A stretch of DNA of 64,000 nt from Triglochin maritima (taxonomy: Eukaryota; Streptophyta; Magnoliopsida; Alismatales; Juncaginaceae). Both the position numbers and the translations under genes were made by a program. The notes below the pieces were generated by a model. That model did not search any database and had not been told where the DNA came from. It saw only the letters and a program-made list of their open reading frames with translations. Positions within the stretch are counted from its first letter, which is position 1; each line of letters begins with the position of its first letter. The stretch spans positions 41,554,201 through 41,618,200 of the forward strand of contig OY821774.1 in assembly GCA_963682175.1 (NCBI GenBank), read 5' to 3'. Positions 1 to 14,512 of this stretch are shown one piece after another.

Positions 1-2575
1 CAGACTGCCTATAAGTGAGCATGTGATCCTTCGTTCCTTGCAAGTATCTTAATACTTTCTTTGCAACTCTCCAATGATCTATTCCAGGATTGCTTTGATA
101 TCTACCCAGCATACCGACAGGAAAACTGATGTCTGGTCGAGTACAAGTCTGAGCATACATCAAACTTCCAGCAATGGATGCATAAGGAATATTCTCCATT
201 TGTTTATGTTCCAATTCATTCTTTGGACGTTGTTTAAGATTAAATTTATCTCCTTTCTGAATTGGAACAACACCTGCTGAACAACTTTCCATCTTAAATC
301 TCTCTAAAACTTTGTTAATATATGCTTTCTGAGACAATGCTAACAATTCTTGTGATCTATCACGGAATATTTCTATTCCTATCACATAGGATGCCTCACC
401 TATATCTTTCATTTCAAAGTTATTAGAGAGAAATTTCTTGGTTTCATGTAATAAACCAAGATCATTAGTAGTTAGCAAGAGATCATCAACATACAAAATC
501 AGAAATATAAATTTACTCTCACTGACCTTCAGATATATACATCGATCAACGACGTTTTCATTAAATCCGAAGGAAGTAATTGTATCATTAAACTTGAGAT
601 ACCATTGACGGGAAGCTTGCTTAAGTCCGTATATTTATTTCTTAAGTTTACACACCATGTGTTCCTTTCCTTCAATTACAAAACCCTCAGGTTGTTCCAT
701 GTATACTTCTTCATCTAAATTTCCATTGAGAAATGCAGTTTTCACATCCATTTGATGCAACTCTAAATCATAATGAGCTACTAATGCCATAATAATTCTA
801 AGAGAGTCCTTTTTAGATACAGGAGAAAACGTCTCTTTGTAGTCAATACCACTTTTCTGAGGAAACCTTTGGCAACAAGTCTAGCCTTGTGTCTTTCGAT
901 ATTGCCATTAGAATCGAGTTTAGTCTTAAAGACCCACTTACACCCAACTCTTTTAGAACCTTCAGGCAATTCTACAAGATCCCAGACTTTATTGTGATAC
1001 ATTGATTTCAATTCTTCTTTCATGGCATCCAACCACTTAATAGAATTAGTATTTTCCATGGCTTGTGAAAATGAAACTGGATCTTCATTAATTCCAATGT
1101 CAAGTTCTGACTCTTGAAAATAAACCACATAATCATCAGAAATAACAGGTTTCCTTGGTCTTTCAGACCTTCTTAATGCCACTTCATGTGATTCATTTAC
1201 TAAAGTTTCATTGTTGACGACTTTATTGTGAGGTGTTTGGTCATTCATTTGTTGTTCTTGTACATTGTCAAATTGATCTACAATTGTAGGAACAACATTA
1301 GAAGAAGTAATGGGTAAAGAAACTTGCACCCTTACTTTTTGAATTTCCACTTTACGTGGTTCTTTACTCCCACTAATCTCGTCGTTTTCAATGAATTTAG
1401 CATTTCCAGTTTCAACAATTCTCGTACTATGGTTATGACAATAAAATTTAAAGCCTTTAGATTTTTCTGGATAACCAATGAAGAAACCACTGGTCGTTCT
1501 TGAATCCAGTTTCTTTTCATGTGGATTATAAATTCTTACTTCCGCCGGGCAACCCCAAACATGCAGGTGCCTTAAACTAGGTTTCCTTCCCGTCCACAGT
1601 TCAAAAGGAGTCTTTGGAACTGCCTTACTAGGAATCCTGTTTAACAAATACATAGCGGTTTTTAAGGCATGCATCCACAATGATAAAGGCAATGAGCAAT
1701 TATTTAACATACTTCTAACCATATCCATTAAAGTACGATTGTGCCTTTCTGCAACACCATTTTGTTGTGGTGTGACTGGCATTGTGTATTAAGCACAAAT
1801 ACCACGTCCTTCAAGAAATTTAGCAAATGGACCAGGACATTGTCCACTTTCATCATACTTTCCATAATATTCACCATCTCTATCAGATCTAATTATTTTC
1901 ACCTTTTTGTCCAGTTGTCTTTCAACCTCATTAACAAACACCTCTAAAGTATTTGCTGCTTGAGATTTTTCATGCAACAAATATACATAACCATAACGTG
2001 AAAAATCATTAATAAAGGTGATAAAATGGTTCTTAATCTTGCTGCTATGTTTTGGACCGTACTCCCGAGGCAAAGAATTTATGATAAACTGTACAAGGAA
2101 ACTATCATCCACTTTCATTCCCATGGTTCTTAATCTTGCTGCTATGTTTGACATTTCTGTCACATGTTGATGCATAGTACGCGAACCATCGAACTTCATG
2201 GTGGTTAACATACTCATTAATGTACCAGCACGCGACTTATCAGCAGATTCAGATTGAGCAGTATCTTTCACATACTTCATAAATTCCTTAGCATCACTAG
2301 TTTCAGGAATAGTAGTCTTAATGTTATTTGTCACTGTGATTCGCATAAGCATTAAACTCAGTCTATTTGATCTTTCCCAACTCTTATGAAAATATTTTTC
2401 TTCATTATTGTTTGTCTCGGTAAGAGCAACGGGCTTATCAGTCATGAGTGCTAAGTCAATATCAAGAACACCTAAATGAAATTTGACTTCTTCACTTCAT
2501 TCATTATAATTAAGCCCATTAAACTTTGTAATAGACGAAGCTTGCGAATGAAGTGAAACATTAACAGATGCTGCA
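1..2575 (-). pseudogene. Copia gag-integrase-RT polyprotein, decayed and internally deleted
   Basis: Reading the minus strand, 2575-2050 encodes a Gag of the UBN2 type (FNGLNYNE, then a TGA at 2497-2499 where a Trp is expected, then VKFHLGVLDIDLAL and SLPREYGP). Gag passes in frame into the integrase core (ITFINDFSRYGYVYL, IRSDRDGEYYG, NGVAERHNRTL, supplying the D, D and E residues). The zinc knuckle, protease and start of integrase are therefore missing. A TAA at 1789-1791 splits the integrase. The RT starts near 1000 (WVFKTKLDSNGNIERHKARL), shifts frame near 870, has a stop near 631, and keeps the YVDD catalytic motif near 490-500. The two long open stretches (2445-1789 and 1782-781) share one frame, so a single nonsense separates them. 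Confidence 0.9.
2026..2149. repeat. 27-bp direct repeat bracketing the Gag-integrase junction
   Basis: The same 27 bases (beginning ATGGTTCTTAATCTTGCTGC) occur at 2026-2052 and 2123-2149. On the coding minus strand the distal copy is genuine Gag (SNIAARLRTMG). The proximal copy is read in another frame (KHSSKIKNHF) and lies exactly where Gag passes into integrase. The repeat looks like the scar of the internal deletion, for example a template switch during reverse transcription. Confidence 0.8.
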
Positions 2576-3798
2576 AAAATAAATAAATGCTCCTACATTA
2601 ATGCTTTGAGACATAACTTAATCACGTAATTCAGACTTCTATAGCTATAAAAATATTAAATTAAATATATATTGAACATCTCCTTTGGGTGATATAACAA
2701 TATATAACAATGAACCATAATTGATGCTTAATTAAATTTTACATAATTGGAAATTAAATATGCTTCAATAAGACATGTTTGTTATCTTTGGATATACTAA
2801 ACACATCCAAATCGGCATATCAATTAACCACAATAATGTTCATGATCACAAATAAGTTGATCCACCTTTGGGTGACCTTAAATTTTTTGTAATCTATGAA
2901 CTTCAATTATTCATGATAAATCATTAAGTCATTTCATTATAGCATCACGTAATCATGAATAATAGAATCTAACTTAATTTGACATCTACGAGAAACATTC
3001 TAAATTGGTCACTTTGGCGACTACGATTTATACATAATATAGATATCATATGAATATTTCAACTATTCTATGTACGTAACGTTAGTGGGCAAAGTTAATT
3101 GTGATTACATAATAAACAATCAACATTTGAATAGTCATGATAATAAGTTGTAAATTCACCTGATACATATTATAAATCATATCCATGATATGCACATATA
3201 CTAATTTATATTGCATGATCAGTTACAACACATGAATATCAGAACGTAGGAAATTAATGTGTTATCTGGATAGCACTTATTCTTGTTGCATTAATTATGT
3301 AATCTCAATATAGATTACGATGTGAAATAAATCCCATATCAAAACACATCATGTGCTATCATCTTTAATATAATGAAGGCCTGATAAATCCGTTAATAGA
3401 TTAGATCAATTTTTACGGTTATGAACATCATGATGGATACAATTAAATATTAAAAGTTATTCCTTAATTAAAATAACATTTAATAAACAAAAAAAACCAG
3501 AACGTGAACCTACATTTTCATCTTTGATTAAAATAATAATAATACCAAAGCCTAATGAATCAATCAACCAAAATAACAGGTGACTTTCAATGATAAAATT
3601 CAAAGTATGGTTGTGATTACTTGTAGCGGTTAACATAATTTTAATATTCCGAAAATAAAAGAATAATAAATACACATAAAATCAAAAGATATGAACGGCG
3701 ATAATCACGTTCAAACATATTTCATTGCAGCGGATAAACATAAGAATAATTATTGATTCATAACTTCATTTCATTGGAAAATCACAAAGTTCAAAACG

Positions 3799-3813
3799 TG
3801 GCTCTGATACCAA
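3799..3813 (-). other. Primer-binding site of the copia element
   Basis: The plus strand reads TGGCTCTGATACCA, whose complement TGGTATCAGAGCC is the primer-binding site complementary to the 3' end of initiator tRNA-Met used by most plant copia elements. It abuts the LTR end with one or two spacer bases, as expected. Confidence 0.9.
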
Positions 3814-3814
3814 A

Positions 3815-4223
3815 TGTTAGTCTTTTATTTGCTTCATGATTAATGCACAACAAAACCCTAATTGCACATTATAGGATCTTGAACAAATGATTTCCACAAT
3901 GATATTAAAGAGAAGACAAAGAGCACACACCTTGTTCCATGATTCTATTCAACGAAGAGAAATCTCCAATTCTATGAATTGATTTCTCTCTCTCAACCTC
4001 ACACACCTTTGCTTGATAGAAGTTTTGATGGGGAAACTAATTTGTGTCTTTGGAAGAGGGAGGATCAATCATTTTATAGAAGTATAGGGAGTAACCACCC
4101 ATCATGGTGTAACTACCCACTTACCATAAATCTCTCTTAAATAATTAATTGATTATTAATTTCGTAATATTATTAATTTAATAAAGTTGACACTTAATAA
4201 TGGGTTACAAGAAATATGTAACA
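3815..4223 (-). repeat. 5' LTR of the minus-strand copia element
   Basis: The segment begins TGTTA and ends TAACA on the plus strand, giving the TG...CA ends and short inverted termini of an LTR, and it directly adjoins the primer-binding site. Read on the minus strand it contains a TATA-like TATAAAATG near 4075 followed by a TC-rich transcribed part. The outer boundary is inferred from the inverted terminal bases only; the partner LTR is outside the window and no target duplication could be checked. Confidence 0.6.
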
Positions 4224-6984
4224 GTGACTTCAACCACAAATACTCAAACGTCAAAAAACTCGTTGAACCAAAAGCTGCGTCTTGGTGTTTGGTGATATTT
4301 AAATGCAGTTTTTCAAGTGTCCCAATCAGTCCACAATCGTTTGTGAGCATATTACCTTTAGGGTGGTGAGTTTGGAAACTAGTCAAGTTGATTATGATCA
4401 AAGCAAAAATCAATTCTCGGAAAGGCAAGTAAGAAAACAATGAGAAGCCAAAATGGATTGTTAATAATCTAATTCTTCCCCTTTTGTTTCTCTTTTTTCT
4501 TCTCCTTCTTGGAAACACAACGATCAACTGGTCATGTGAGAAGCAGAAGAAAACTAAAATCGATTCTACGAAAGAAGCTTATTTCAGGACATTTCCATCT
4601 ATAATTGATTCTTAAAATGAATTCATTCTTATTAACAATCAAAAGCCAAACAAACTCTTCGTTTGTCTAATTTTGTGCCATTTTATATATGCTACATGAT
4701 AGCATACGCTAATCACTCACCTAATAACATTGTGCTCCAATTCATTATGGAATATTCCCAAATACTAAAACGAAATGCTATGGCAAATTCACAAGGAATA
4801 TTCCGAAATATGTGCTCTAGCCAAGTCTTCCAAGCTCGATCTACTCTATTTGTTTAGACATTGAATCATTCACACATTTTTTTCTAAAAATATTAAAATT
4901 AAGTCTCGACAATCTTTAAGAAACAAATCCTTATTTGCATGCACACCCTCAGTGAAACCCATTTTTAGCTCAAGTAAGCGTCAACAAAAAATTCTTTAAC
5001 TCGTATCTAATCATTCATCTAATTACTAATATTTACGTTGTTGATGACATTTAACTTCTTTTCTTCATCCCACCAAATCACAAATTACGACTTCACGGCC
5101 TGAAAAGTTGGTCTTCTAATTCGGTCCATTCTAAAGGGGAGTGAGGTATTTATTTAGTTTAAATCAAGAAACTAGTTTAACAAATTCGATCTCACTATGT
5201 CAATCGGTGTTGCCTTGGGTACGTGACCCGAAACCATTGTTAAGGCATTGTGCTATCTAAACATGTCCTTTTGGATCAAAAACTCAAATTGTGAGAAGCG
5301 AGGTTGTTAAGACTGCTTATAGTTAGTGTATACTGCTTGAAGATTCATTATATAGTTTGTGTATATCTACATGCACAACACGTACCATCTGAGAAAATGA
5401 TAACCTATGATATGAAAACAAACTCCTACAAAATATGATCAAAATGGTTTTGATAATAAGCGTGTGTATTCCTGCAATTACAAAAGTTCAGCTAACAAGT
5501 TATGTACGTCATTTTATTCAAGGTGAGGTAGCTTCCTCTGCACCACGCAATTATGCATCTCTTTCTACTGTAGAACATAGTGTTTCTGATGCTCACGAAG
5601 TAGTTGTCGAAAGAATTCTTGTTCCGGGTATAATTAGTTTGGATGAAGTCAAAAAACTTTTGGAGATTTAGTTTCATGAATTCTCTTTACTTTAGAGTGA
5701 AAGTAGAAGAAGTCATTGCAAGTACAAAATTATAAACTTGTGAAATTTTTGAAACAGAATTTTCATAACATTGTTAAGTTTTCTTGCAAATCAATGATCA
5801 AAATTCATCCTGAAAGTTCAATTCCCTCACTTCCATGTTATTTTCTTGTAAATCAATCACACCTAGATCAAAACATCTTATTTTCCTACAAACCAGTCAC
5901 ACCACCGCGATCAAAATATTTCCGGGCGTAGTTATTCATTTTACGTGGCCCACTGAAAAGAAGGGTAGAATACTTCTAGAGAAAGATGTGATTGTTGTTT
6001 TAAATGACCCACCTGCAAAAGATCTTTTGACACAATGTTGTTATTTTCATTTTGTAAGTGCTTGCATTCGGAAAAATTAGCCAAGCACCCCTTTTTTTTT
6101 TGCATGTTTACGGATCATATCTTAGATACAAGTAAGATAGTGAGATTGTAAAATCCAACTAGTTTTACGTCTATTTCACATGAAATATATGTTGGGATTT
6201 TGTACTAATCTATTCAATTAATCATGATCTGACCTACAATACAGGTGTTCAAATCTTTGTGGTTGACACAAAATCATCAACATGAAAAAAAATAAAGGCT
6301 TTGTATCTAATATTTTTTGTTGTTCTTTCAATCTTGTGATTTTTTGAGAATCCATCAACATCGTATTTTAAACCACTTATCTTATTTTTCATTGTTATTT
6401 TACTCAAGATATGTTTGGGAGATCTTGTTTTTACAGGAAAATGCGTCAAGCTCAAAACCCCAAAAATCCTCATGACACAAATTAGTCAAACTTTTTCCCC
6501 AGAAACGCCAATAAGTAAGGCTTATATATATTGTTATATGCCTCAGTGACATTATCCTTTTCACGAATGCAAAAGAGTCACGCCAGTGTCGCCACAGTTA
6601 AAATTTACTTAGACCCCTACATCAACATTTAGGCTTCTTTTTAAAATGCCTAAACACCTAAGTCCGATAAGAACATACTTCTTGATTCCTACTTACTTAG
6701 TGATCATTATCCTAACAAAGATTGCATACTCGATCCCCACCACCACGCAAAATGGCCAAAATCTCTTATTCTTCTCGGGGTTTATGTGAGTGAGATATGT
6801 TCGTTCCCTCGGGTAATAATAAACGTTAAAATCTTTTGCTTTTATAAAACATAAAACACAAATGTCAGAGGTGGACATGCAAAAAAACCAAAAATCGGAC
6901 AAAAACCCAACAAGAAATGAAAATCCAAAATGACTTATCGGTTTTAAATAAATTCCCAACACTTATTATTCAATCTTGTTCGGG
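4224..6984. other. Intergenic, no gene recognised
   Basis: AT-rich DNA between the copia element and ATG8. Short open frames at 5435-5671 and 5835-6080 have no recognisable domain and no neighbouring exons. The last few hundred bases should hold the ATG8 promoter, but no unambiguous TATA box was found. Confidence 0.5.
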
Positions 6985-7289
6985 AAATCCAAAATCCTTT
7001 CCTTCTCCATCGGTTGCCCGATCGCTGTTCAAACCCTTGTCTTCCTCCCCACGTCTCTCTTCTCCTCTCAGGTACGACTCCCTTCCCTCCTCCCTCTTCT
7101 TATTGCCTGGAAAACCCATTAAAGTTGCCATCTTTGCAGCAAAAAGCGCTTGAAACTCGTGTTTTTGTGGAGAAAAGTGGTAAAGATGGGACCTTTTTGG
7201 CTTTTTTGGGGGTTTCGCGTTTTGGTTTTTGTGAGTTGTGATTTGATGTTGGTATGTGGTTGGGTTGTTGCAGGTTTGTGTTTGATACC
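6985..7289 (+). promoter_or_regulatory. ATG8: ATG8 5' untranslated region with leader intron
   Basis: A CT-rich stretch (about 6985-7071) ends in TCTCAG followed by GTACGACTC, a plausible donor. TTGTTGCAG at 7265-7273 is a good acceptor 16 bases before the ATG at 7290. This predicts a 202-bp intron (7072-7273) in the leader. Leader introns are common in plant ATG8 genes. The transcription start is not determined. Confidence 0.6.
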
Positions 7290-9610
<2,321 letters not shown>

Positions 9611-10086
9611 ACGTTCGTTTAGTGAAGAAAAAAAATTGTATATCCCTCCCGCTTCAAATACTTATTTCTCAAGATTTGCTTGATGGATGTTTTAGTTCAT
9701 GCTTCAAATATTTGAATTTCTTCTCTTTGAGCAACAACACTACTTGTACAGTTCGACTTAATCAAACCAAACTCACATGTGTTTTGGTAATCTTGCATTT
9801 TCTCTCTTCATTTTTTGCGTTAAAATACAACATTGGGCATCGAGCAAAATGAGAACATAAGGCAGGTTCTCATGTGGAAATTGCAGCATCTTTTCTGTTC
9901 CTGCACCCCCACCCTGATCTTTATGTTAAGTAAATTTCTTTTCCAAGTAAAAAAAATCATGATTTCTTGCAATATAAACAATGTGCAATAGCAAACTGCA
10001 AATAACTTTCTTTTAGACATACTTGGTGAAAGTCGAGAACAACTAAAGAACAACTTCATATTTATGCACACACTAGTATTGTCATA
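9611..10086. other. ATG8 3' untranslated region and convergent spacer
   Basis: T-rich sequence follows the ATG8 stop codon. It should contain the ATG8 3' UTR, and from the other side the 3' UTR of the minus-strand gene ending at 10143. No poly(A) signal can be assigned with confidence. Confidence 0.4.
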
Positions 10087-10114
10087 CTATATATATATAT
10101 ATATATATATATAT
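10087..10114. repeat. (AT)n microsatellite
   Basis: About fourteen AT dinucleotide units in a row between the convergent ATG8 and small-protein genes, within 30 bp of the latter's stop codon. Confidence 0.9.
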
Positions 10115-10142
10115 GGTTCCAACCCTTCCAAAATTATAAACA

Positions 10143-10403
10143 TCACTTGGAGCGCCTCTTCTGGTATTGTGTCTTGAGCCACTTGAAGCTGGCAATGCTG
10201 CTGGCCTTCACTTTTGTCGCCCCGAAGATTGCTGCAATTTTTGCCTTGTCGTAGCCTGTGTTTGCGACTGATTTTACCTTCGCCAGTTTGCTATCACTTT
10301 CTGATTTCTTGCCATGAGGAGGTACATTGTTGTCGTTGACGCCGCCACCGCCGCCAGAGCCCCACTGGTCAGCCCATGTAGGTGCATTGTTATTTGAACC
10401 CAT
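10143..10403 (-). CDS. Small plant-specific protein of unknown function (86 aa)
   Basis: A single uninterrupted reading frame with ATG at 10403 and stop at 10143. The 86-residue product has a conserved-looking N-terminal motif (APTWADQWGSGG), a glycine-rich linker, and a strongly basic C-terminal half (KLAKVKSVANTGYDKAKIAA and WLKTQYQKRRSK) that could form amphipathic helices. I recognise the general pattern WADQW plus a C-terminal Trp-(I/L)-K-x-x-Y-x-x-K from small uncharacterised plant proteins but cannot name the family or a role. It has no signal peptide or membrane segment. It converges on ATG8. A CT-rich minus-strand stretch at about 11300-11240 ending ACTAG/gtgagc may be its 5' leader exon, implying a leader intron; that part is inference. 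Confidence 0.75.
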   Translation of the reverse strand: MGSNNNAPTWADQWGSGGGGGVNDNNVPPHGKKSESDSKLAKVKSVANTGYDKAKIAAIFGATKVKASSIASFKWLKTQYQKRRSK

Positions 10404-12399
10404 CTATCTCAGAATTTTTTTGAAAGATCGTAAACATTTATCCTCCAAGGAATCGAGTGTAAGGGTACTAAAATAGGAGCTGTATAGATGATATAAAATG
10501 TTTAAAAGTAGTTAGTTATTAACTTAGTTTCCTTTCATATTCTCCACATCTAAACTGTAAAACTTCAGCAAATCATTACGTCTGTTTACCTTTAAGTTCA
10601 ACTTTAATTTGTTTCGACACACAGATCATTTTCATTTGATTTGATACAACTACATCACTTTTGGGATTTTATTCTCAAAATTTCTCTGAATAAGTAGTAA
10701 GTACCAACATATCAAGTACTTGTATTATGTGTTTTTTTTTCAGAAATCTCCAAAAATTTAATATTTGAAACTAAACCTTTCCCTTCTTCCTCCTAACCTA
10801 AGCCTCACCCTAACCTTAGGTCAACTTATCTCGAACGTCTAAGAAGTTATAATAGACCTATAATCGTGTGAAATAAGATATAAAAAAGGAATCTCATTTG
10901 AACACAAACAATCAAAAATGTTAAAAATTATCATAAAAAATGGCCCAAAATTATCACATAAAACCAAAACCCAACTCTACAAATTAATGGTCAAAATCGA
11001 ACAAACACGTCAAGCAAGTACAAAATCCAACGGATCGAACATCAACAACTTCTTGAAAGATGAAATTCAACTTGAGATCAAACAAACAACTAAAGCAACA
11101 AACAAATTTCAACAAACTAACCATCTTAAATTAAAAGTCAACATTTTCTAAGTTGACAAATAGACCCAAGTAGCAATATCAAAAACTAGAAATTATCCAT
11201 GCAAAGAGAGGAGTTGGAGCTCACCTAGTAGTTTTTGGGCAAGAAGGAGAGAGGGATGTGAGAAGGAGGAAGACCCAAGAGATAAGAGAGTAAATTTTTT
11301 GGTGAAGAACGAAGGAAAAGAGAAGGAATAGAATATAGAAAAACAGACAGGTGTTTAGGCGTGGCGAAAGTATATTTTATGATGTTAAATTGTTATCTGT
11401 CTTTACATGTGTGAGAAGATTCTTTTTCTTTTGTATTGGTTGTGTTTGGGGAATGACAGGGATTCACCTCATGTTGTTGTTTTTAGTCGGGTCATTATAT
11501 AGTCACTACGATTATAGAATTAGTTTCACAGTCTAAATCAAAATAATTATTTATGCTTTTTAGATTTCTTATTTACTGTGAAATTACATATAATTTAATT
11601 GTGTTTGGCGATAATAAGATACATCAAAATTAATTTCACTGAGTAGTAATGTACAGATGCATACATCCGACTCCCTTCTATCTCGTCGTGACGGGAGCGT
11701 CTTTGACTTTCGAGGGAGTGAGGTCAAGTTGATGCAAGGAAGTGCAAAATTAAAAGTATTATTTACACATCTTTGTTTTTCTATTTACATCCTCCTTTTC
11801 TGGGCACATATTCTTCATATTTCCTATATGCAAGAACAAATACTTGATGCTTTTCAGAATAAGACTTCACTGCAATTTTTAACCCGTCCATTAAAGCTGT
11901 CACAAATCACAATACCAACTAAGTCATACTCAATAAGATTTTGTACCTTGAATTAAGGTTTGCAACCTTTTTGTGTTTCCTCTGTCAATTTTTTTTTGTG
12001 TGTTTCGCTTGATTAGCTTTTATCTTCCTTTTCAATTTAGTAAATTATATTAGGATCAAATCGTGACATTTTAGAATGTTTATTTCCGATGAATGTCAAT
12101 TTGTCAAATTAACAATCTCTCTCTTCCACAACCTTTTCTCTCTCTCTCTCTTAACAACTTTATCATCTCAACTACAATTCACTAATAAATGTCAACTTGT
12201 CAAATCAACATTCTTTTTCTTCAACATAATTTTTTCCCCGTTCACAATTTTCAACAATAACCAATTAATTAACTTATTGTATTTATAACCCTTTTTATAA
12301 CTAAATATAAATAGTAGGAAATAAAACTACAAAAAAATGTTATTAAATACTTCTGATCGCGTACGGAGGATTCCAAAGACTACTACACGCCTACTGCGG
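10404..12399. other. Upstream region of the small gene and spacer
   Basis: AT-rich DNA. Apart from the possible minus-strand leader near 11.2-11.3 kb, no gene is seen. A 77-codon open frame at 10918-11151 (+) is Lys/Asn/Gln-rich low complexity and is not credible. CT-rich runs occur at 12115-12150. Confidence 0.4.
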
Positions 12400-12720
12400 T
12401 GCTACCAATTGACATAGGAAACATTTAAGCAGAACCATACACTCGTCTAGAAGGAGTGAAGAAATCCAAGAAGAAAGAGAAAGCTAAGATCGACGATGAT
12501 AGCAATGTCTCTCATATAATTGAAAGCATTACCAACAATGCAGACATCAAAAAAGAAGTTATTTGTCTCGAACAAGAGAAACAAGCTTTCCAACGTAAGA
12601 AGAATGAAGATAAAAAGACATGAGAAAACTTGAATGGTTGATGAGTTTGTCGAGTAAGTCATCGTTGACGGACCTTATAGAAAAAAAATGACTGTGGAAT
12701 TGGAGGATCTCGACATATGA
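12400..12720 (+). pseudogene. Fragment of a NAM-associated/Harbinger accessory protein gene
   Basis: Frame translation around 12450-12620 gives GVKKSKKKEKAK, DDDSNVSHIIESITNN and LEQEKQAFQRKKNEDKK, ending in a stop at about 12621. This lysine-rich helical pattern is typical of the C-terminal region of the plant 'No apical meristem-associated C-terminal' proteins, related to the Myb-like accessory protein of PIF/Harbinger transposons. There is no start codon, no N-terminal Myb domain and an early stop, so it is a remnant. Family assignment is from pattern memory only. Confidence 0.45.
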
Positions 12721-12991
12721 GAAAATAAGAGTTGTAATTTTTTATCTTCTTATAATCAGAGTTTTAAATCTTCCTAATGATTTTTTTTGATTTTTTTTGC
12801 AAAATAATTAGTAAGTCTATTTGCTCCTCTAAATTACAAAAAATCAAGAAAATTAATTTGCAAAAAAAAAATAATTAAATTTGAGTAAATAATTAATTTA
12901 GAAAAAAATTAAACTGATTAATTTACTAATTATATTGAATAAACTAATTTCAAACTAAATAAACTCATTAATCTACAAAAAAATGCAATGT

Positions 12992-13134
12992 GTGGAGGCC
13001 ACGTGGCCTCCACCAAGGTCCACAACCAGGCGACGACCAGACGTTCCACTACTTGGTCACACCACCCCATTGACGGGTAGAAGAAAATGCCACCCATGGG
13101 CGGCATTTTCTTGGGCACCTCATTTAGGGTGCCC
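12992..13134. repeat. Cluster of three palindromes
   Basis: A perfect 22-bp palindrome at 12992-13013, centred on a CACGTG G-box (half site GTGGAGGCCAC). A 32-bp palindrome with one mismatched pair at 13081-13112 (half site AAGAAAATGCC). An inverted repeat GGGCACC ... GGTGCCC at 13113-13134. The surroundings are very AT-rich, so the GC-rich cluster looks inserted. No TIR or target duplication was identified. Confidence 0.7.
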
Positions 13135-13669
13135 TTGGAGTGCAAGTTGGATAAGTTACTCTATGTATTATGGAGCTCGCGATAGAACTTAAGTTCCAAT
13201 GTTCTATAATTTTCAAAGTATTACATGATAACAATCGCCTAAAACTCATTTTTGAGAAATTCAGTTCTCCACTTCTTTGGTACCAAACACATCATAAACA
13301 AATGATGTAAAAAGTGATGGTCAAAGCATTACTGTTAATTTCAATTGAAAACATAAAAAGCTATAGTTTTTTTCTAAAACCTTTTGGTTAGATTTTTTAG
13401 AATCCTCTTTCCAGTTTTTTTCCAATTTCTAGAAGAAGAAATCCAACTTCTTAAATTAAGTTATGTGGGTGCCGCGGGGAAAGAAAGAGAGTGCTAAAGA
13501 GAAATAAATTGTGGAATCAGTGGATGGCATTATAAGAGGTCAAGGTTCTAAAAATTAGAAAATGAAAGAGAAGGACCTTTATCAAGGTGCTAGACGTATG
13601 TATACCTACAATTCAAATCCAATTAAATCATAACCATCATGGCTAAATATAATAATATTAACAAAGTAA

Positions 13670-14114
13670 CGCTACAATAATTTAATGTTTTAGCCACAGT
13701 AAAAATCCGTCACTAAAGCTTATCATATGTTGCAATACACTTTTAACCACAGATAATTTCCGTCACTGTTTCCGCGGTCACTAAATCCAATTAGCGACGG
13801 ATGTTGTGACATATAAGAACTGTCACAAATTAGATTTGGAGGGCAGTGGGAACCGCGACGGCGAGGAGTGGCGGTGGCAGTGGGAGGCGGCGATTTTAGG
13901 GTGGGAGACACGTTTTGGGGGTTTGGGGATGTGGTTGGGTTCGAGTGAGGACTAAGGAGGCAGGGTTTTTTTTTTAACATTTGGGCCTTACTTTTTAGCC
14001 ATGGGACTTATCTGTGGCTGATTCTTTCTTATTCGTTGCTGATTCATCTATCAGTGACGGATCCTACAGCCACGGATAGACCTACCGTGGTTGTAAGTCT
14101 AGTTTCTTGTAGTG
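13670..14114. mobile_element. Non-autonomous CACTA-type miniature element (445 bp)
   Basis: The right end reads TTTCTTGTAGTG, the complement of the canonical CACTACAAGAAA terminus. The left end, CGCTACAATAAT, is a decayed copy. The 3-bp target duplication TAA is present at 13667-13669 and 14115-14117, as expected for CACTA elements. Subterminal motifs (CCGTCACTAA, GTGACGGAT, GCCACGG) recur in both orientations near the ends. The centre is GC-rich and has only a spurious 85-codon frame on the minus strand. No transposase is encoded. Confidence 0.85.
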
Positions 14115-14512
14115 TAAACAATCACATTATATTCCAGAAAGTCACAGGTTCTGGAGAACCACAGGTGTATGTTGACCTAACTACTACCAGATTCTTCATC
14201 AGAGTAGTTAATATAAAAAATTATCCTCTAAAAACTTGATATTGACATTTAACTTTACGGGCGCCGTTTATATAACTTTCTAAGTTACTTTTGAAAGCTC
14301 TCGTACCCATCCATTTCTAAATTGTATAGGATAAATCTTTTGATAAAATGCAACCAAAGTTATTTTGATAGATAGCAGCAATTCAAATGTTGAGAGCTTG
14401 AGGACTAGTGAAGTTCGAAGGACAGGAAGCTCTTAGCCCATAAATTTTAACGGAGAAAACAAATTTAGGTTTAATGTGGAAACTTAAATTCGTTTTAAAT
14501 GTCCACTGCCGA

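Larger units (their letters stand above)
1..3814 (-). mobile_element. Ty1/copia retrotransposon, internal region, truncated by window edge
   Basis: On the minus strand the order from high to low coordinate is LTR (3815-4223), primer-binding site, a 1.2-kb AT-rich leader (2580-3798) with no usable reading frame, then Gag, integrase and reverse transcriptase running out of the window at base 1. This gag-IN-RT order is the copia order. The 3' part of the RT, RNase H and the 3' LTR lie beyond the left edge. A splice-acceptor-like TTTTTGCAG just upstream of the first recognisable Gag codons (minus strand, about 2580) suggests a spliced leader. The element is dead: stops and frameshifts occur in every domain. 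Confidence 0.9.

Noticed and set aside
5435..6080. Possible host gene remnant (frames containing GIISLDEVKKLLEI and TWPTEKKGRILLEKDVIVVL)
   Set aside because: I could not assign a family or link the pieces by splice sites, so there is not enough evidence for a feature.
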